NCBI GenBank assembly: GCA_036821185.1
Contig: DAISKD010000006.1
Location: forward strand, 1-64,000
Source of the DNA: CALJTV01 sp036821185
GTDB lineage: Bacteria > Chloroflexota > Dehalococcoidia > GIF9 > UBA5629
Length of the DNA stretch: 64,000 bases
Direction of reading: 5' to 3'
Shown here: one piece after another, positions 61,146 to 64,000 of the stretch
Position numbering within the stretch: position 1 is the first letter of the stretch
How the letters are laid out: every line of letters begins with the position of its first letter
Translations under genes and position numbers: made by a program
Notes under the pieces: generated by a model
Seen by the model: only the letters and a program-made list of their open reading frames with translations
Told to the model about the DNA's origin: nothing
Databases searched by the model: none

Positions 61146-61475
61146 TTATCCTTCTTCAGCGACCTCGATAGTTATACAGCTATGTGCCAGGGCTCCGCCT
61201 GCCCGGAGCGCTGCAGCCACAAGCGCAGCCTCCACCAGTTCTTCTGTAGAAGCGCCTGCTCTCTTCGCCCTGCTTGTGTGTGCAGCTATACAATATGGGC
61301 ACTGTGTGACATGGGCCACAGCCACGGCGATGAGCTCCTTAATTTTGGTGCTTAAAGCCCCCTCGGCGAAAACTTTGCTGTCGAAGTCCATAAATGCCCG
61401 CATGGCATCGGGCTTCAGTTCAAAGAGCCTCCTTAACTTTGCGGTGCTTTCTTTGTGGTAGTAGCAATCAGCCAT
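61146..61475 (-). CDS. Carboxymuconolactone decarboxylase/AhpD-family protein
   Basis: A 109-aa protein. The AhpD-type redox motif is complete: KELIAVAVAHVTQCPYCIAAH with CxxC and the proton-relay Glu and His. Such proteins are small alkylhydroperoxidases or thiol-disulfide partners. A strong AGGAGG precedes the ATG. It lies alone between STT3 and oppF; the 160 bp upstream shows no clear promoter. Confidence 0.9.
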   Translation of the reverse strand: MADCYYHKESTAKLRRLFELKPDAMRAFMDFDSKVFAEGALSTKIKELIAVAVAHVTQCPYCIAAHTSRAKRAGASTEELVEAALVAAALRAGGALAHSCITIEVAEEG

Positions 61476-61634
61476 CTCGTCCTCCTAATTTAATGTGGAC
61501 TATCTAAACATCACGGTCTGTGTTTGGTTGTTATGGTTGCCAGACTGAAGTGTATCAGAAAGCGATGGGAGGAGGGAAGAGCATGCAGTTCTAAGTCTAA
61601 GGATTCTTGTTCGAAGTTAAATTTAATGCTCAGG

Positions 61635-62612
61635 CTATACCAGGTGGCAAGCTACCTGGTGCTCGTCGCCCACATTTTTCAGCTCTGGCTCTTTTTCCCT
61701 GCACTCAGCCTTTGCTAAGCGGCACCGCGTGTGGAAACGACAGCCACGTGGTGGAAAGAGAGGGCTGGGCACGTCGCCAACAAGCAAGATACGAGTCCGC
61801 TGTCGGTCTACTTCGGGACAGGGGATCGGGACTGCAGATAGTAGCGCCTGGGTGTACGGATGCAACGGCTTGTTGTACAGGTCTTCGCTCTCTGCAGACT
61901 CAACAATTTTTCCTAGGTACATGACCACGACGCGGTCGCTGATATATCTGACCACTGAAAGGTCGTGGGCTATAAAAAGGTAAGTGAGCCCGAGTTCCTC
62001 TCTAAGTTGCTTGAGCAACTTGATCACCTGCGCCTGTATTGAGACATCCAATGCTGAAACGGGCTCATCGCAGACGATGAACTTTGGCCTGGTTGCCAGG
62101 GCTCTGGCTATGCCGATGCGCTGTCTTTGCCCGCCGCTGAATTCGTGAGGATAACGGACAGCCATCCTTGGTTCCAGTTCGACGAGTTCCAGCAGTTCTG
62201 CGACCTTTTGTTTGTATTCTTTGTCCTGCGCTAGTCCGTGTACCAACAGAGGCTCACCTATGATATCACCGATGGTCATTCTGGGGTCCAGTGAAGCGTA
62301 TGGATCTTGAAAGATGAGCTGCATATCGCGTCTCAGCCGCCGCAATTCCTCACCCTCTATGTTGGTGATGTCCTTACCCTGGAAGTAAATGTTACCAGCG
62401 GTGATATCGTAGAGCCGCAATATACAGCGGCCTACGGTTGTCTTGCCACAGCCGCTCTCACCCACAAGTCCTACTACCTCACCTTGTTTCACACCGAAAC
62501 TGACGCCATCAACAGCTTTGATATCTGCGATTTTGCGTCTCATCACCCCGGCTAGCAACGGGAAATACTTCACCAGGTTTTTCACCTCTACTAGGTAGCC
62601 ATCGGTCCTCAC
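61635..62612 (-). CDS. oppF: Oligopeptide/dipeptide ABC transporter ATP-binding protein
   Basis: A 325-aa ATPase. Walker A GESGCGKTTVGR, signature FSGGQRQRIGIARAL, Walker B FIVCDEPVSALDVSIQAQ, and the peptide-transporter C-terminal cysteine region (CRFHTRCRLAKAEC, then VACHLV). GTG start overlaps the oppD stop (GTGA). It pairs with oppD as the two ATPase subunits. No permease genes are in the window and the adjacent binding-protein gene is broken, so whether the transporter works cannot be judged. Confidence 0.93.
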   Translation of the reverse strand: MRTDGYLVEVKNLVKYFPLLAGVMRRKIADIKAVDGVSFGVKQGEVVGLVGESGCGKTTVGRCILRLYDITAGNIYFQGKDITNIEGEELRRLRRDMQLIFQDPYASLDPRMTIGDIIGEPLLVHGLAQDKEYKQKVAELLELVELEPRMAVRYPHEFSGGQRQRIGIARALATRPKFIVCDEPVSALDVSIQAQVIKLLKQLREELGLTYLFIAHDLSVVRYISDRVVVMYLGKIVESAESEDLYNKPLHPYTQALLSAVPIPCPEVDRQRTRILLVGDVPSPLFPPRGCRFHTRCRLAKAECREKEPELKNVGDEHQVACHLV

Positions 62613-63619
62613 TGCTCACACTCCATTGCTGTTAGTTCCGGAATTTCCTTATGTCTGAAACAGGCCACCCAATGCTCATCTCCTATCTGTTCCAGCTCTG
62701 GTCTCTGCTCGGTGCATTTACTTATGGCGAATCTACAGCGTGGTGCAAAGGCACAGATGTTAGGTGATAGGCGGGTAAGGTCAGGTGGTAGCCCGGGGAT
62801 AACATAGAGGGGACGTTGGCGGGGCAGGTCAAGCCGTGGTACTGAAGTGATCAGCCCTACGGTATAAGGGTGGTGGGGGTGACTATAGATGGTGTCTGTC
62901 AGCCCTGATTCGACAAGTCTTCCAGCGTACATCACATTTACGCGATCCGCATATCTGGCTACCAAGCCAAGGTTGTGGGTGATGAGGATTACAGACATGT
63001 GGAACTGCGACCTCAAATTATTCAAAAGCTCCATGAGCTGCGCTTGGACGGTCACATCTACGGATGTAGTCGGCTCATCGGCGATCAGGAGCACCGGGTT
63101 GCAGCTTAACGCCATGGCTATCATTATGCGCTGTTGCATGCCCCCGCTGAACTGGTAAGGGTAATCTTCCAGTCGTCTCTCGGCATCGGGAATGCCGACC
63201 AGTTTTAGCAATTTGCCCGCCTCTACCCTAGCCTCTTCTTTCGCCATGCCGCGATGGAGTTCCAGCGACTCAGCTATCTGTCGTCCCACAGTGAGCACTG
63301 GGTTCAGCGAGGTCATGGGTTCCTGGAATACCATAGCGATACGGTTGCCCCTGATAGACCTCATCTCCTCCTCACTTAACTTGAGCAGGTCTCTTCCCTC
63401 GAAGATGATCTCTCCGCCTACGATGATTCCTGGGGGATAAGGGATAAGGCGCATTATAGAGAGGGCGCTTACCGACTTGCCGCAGGCACTCTCGCCGACA
63501 AGGGCAACGAACTCTCCTTTCTTAACTGAATATGATAGCCCATCAACTGCCCTGAGGGTACCCTCTCTGATGTAGAAATAAGTCTTTAAATCTTTTACTT
63601 CAAGCAATTTTTCCACCAT
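62609..63619 (-). CDS. oppD: Oligopeptide/dipeptide ABC transporter ATP-binding protein
   Basis: A 336-aa ATPase. Walker A reads GESACGKS, signature FSGGMQQRIMIAMAL, Walker B LLIADEPTTSVDVTVQAQ (Ser where most family members have Ala), and the C-terminal cysteine motif CAFAPRCRFAISKC with a final VAC. The ATG at 63619 has no strong ribosome site and lies within the end of the oppA remnant, so coupling with that gene may have mattered. Confidence 0.93.
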   Translation of the reverse strand: MVEKLLEVKDLKTYFYIREGTLRAVDGLSYSVKKGEFVALVGESACGKSVSALSIMRLIPYPPGIIVGGEIIFEGRDLLKLSEEEMRSIRGNRIAMVFQEPMTSLNPVLTVGRQIAESLELHRGMAKEEARVEAGKLLKLVGIPDAERRLEDYPYQFSGGMQQRIMIAMALSCNPVLLIADEPTTSVDVTVQAQLMELLNNLRSQFHMSVILITHNLGLVARYADRVNVMYAGRLVESGLTDTIYSHPHHPYTVGLITSVPRLDLPRQRPLYVIPGLPPDLTRLSPNICAFAPRCRFAISKCTEQRPELEQIGDEHWVACFRHKEIPELTAMECEQ

Positions 63620-63927
63620 GTGAGTTCATTTCATTCATGTTGCCAAATTGCCCGAGAGCGTCCTTGGGATATATTTTCATGTAGTCGGGAATCAATGTAA
63701 AGACATCGCCGAAGTACTCCGGTTTGCACTTTACATTGTGGACGTACACCATCGTCGAAAGTTAGAGGCTCAACAGCCAGTGATGTGGTAAGGACACCGC
63801 CGTAAACCGGCTTCGCCTTTTCTACGGCTGCCTCCTCTTTGGCTCCTCTAGCACAGCTACTGCTTATCAGCCCTGCTATCAGCCCCAGAACTAGAAGAAA
63901 TATTACGGCTGATCTTTTTGTTATTAT
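63600..63927 (-). pseudogene. Collapsed solute-binding protein gene (oppA-like remnant)
   Basis: The first frame, from 63927, encodes a lipoprotein signal (KRSAVIFLLVLGLIAGLISS then SC) and the family-5 binding-protein opening KPVYGGVLTTSLAVEPLTF. Then the sense shifts by one frame to VYVHNVKCKPEYFGDVFTLIP and ends at 63600, which looks like the C-terminal end of such a protein. A normal member has 500-600 aa, so most of the middle is gone. AGGAGG (63933-63938) is followed after 5 nt by ATA, not ATG. It lies directly upstream of oppD, where the binding-protein gene is expected. Confidence 0.7.
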
Positions 63928-64000
63928 TACAACCTCCTATTTCGCGCTAGTTGCTTAGCGGCTTTATTTCTAGATTTCACTACCGAGATTAACTTGTGCG

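Noticed and set aside
54185..63927. Mobile element or prophage as the cause of the broken genes
   Set aside because: No transposase, integrase, terminal inverted repeats or target duplications were seen in the window, and no CRISPR-like repeats either.

Overview
The window reads as a piece of a Dehalococcoidia-like (Chloroflexota) chromosome. This is an inference from gene content, not from a phylogenetic test. The 23S rRNA gene has its own promoters and no 16S gene upstream. Branched-chain amino acid synthesis carries both leuA and a citramalate synthase. There is an STT3-type oligosaccharyltransferase, and thiolases are paired with a zinc-ribbon/OB protein. GTG and TTG starts are frequent, and TGA is an ordinary stop.

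Layout. 1-2180: 5' two-thirds of a 23S rRNA gene (minus) with two tandem promoters, a 30-bp perfect palindrome and a boxA. 2269-4464: guaA and a membrane HExxH protein (minus). 4614-18662: rpiB, then ilvD-ilvB-ilvN-ilvC-leuA-mgtC-like-leuC-CoA transferase/GNAT-leuD-leuB-cimA (plus), closed by a bidirectional terminator. 18677-22518: archease-rtcB-nitroreductase-thiolase (minus). 22579-26162: an SDR and an enoyl-CoA hydratase (plus) facing a thiolase and its DUF35 partner (minus). 26290-33138: phoB-phoR, a four-repeat Pho box, then pstSCAB-phoU. 33375-40739: tRNA-Ala, DUF1848, an HTH/ferredoxin protein, a radical SAM protein, acetyl-CoA synthetase, ribosomal protein L25 and tRNA-Met(CAT). 40911-53476: a long minus-strand sulfur and Fe-S block led by an Rrf2/IscR-type regulator: ThiF-like E1, cysteine desulfurase, an ABC exporter, cysK, cysE, cystathionine synthase/lyase, thrC, NIL protein, nifS, iscU and a PurM-like gene. 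54185-61065: secreted FN3, lamin-tail and zinc-ribbon proteins next to STT3. 61146-63927: AhpD-like protein, oppF, oppD and a collapsed solute-binding protein gene.

How the parts fit. The ilv/leu/cim run supplies valine, leucine and isoleucine, the last via citramalate. The Pho block senses and imports phosphate under its own Pho-box promoter. The sulfur block goes from serine to cysteine (cysE, cysK), links cysteine with methionine and threonine metabolism, and mobilises sulfur for Fe-S clusters, probably under a cluster-sensing repressor. The secreted proteins beside STT3 carry N-x-S/T sequons and could be its substrates.

Most notable observations: four interrupted genes (nifS with an in-frame TGA, a PurM-like gene with a one-base frameshift, a lipoprotein gene with an in-frame TGA followed by a hairpin, and an internally deleted oppA); two genes whose only plausible start is ATA, each exactly 5 nt after AGGAGG; two genes whose -10 box sits 7 nt before the ATG (leaderless candidates); and the palindromic leader of the 23S operon.
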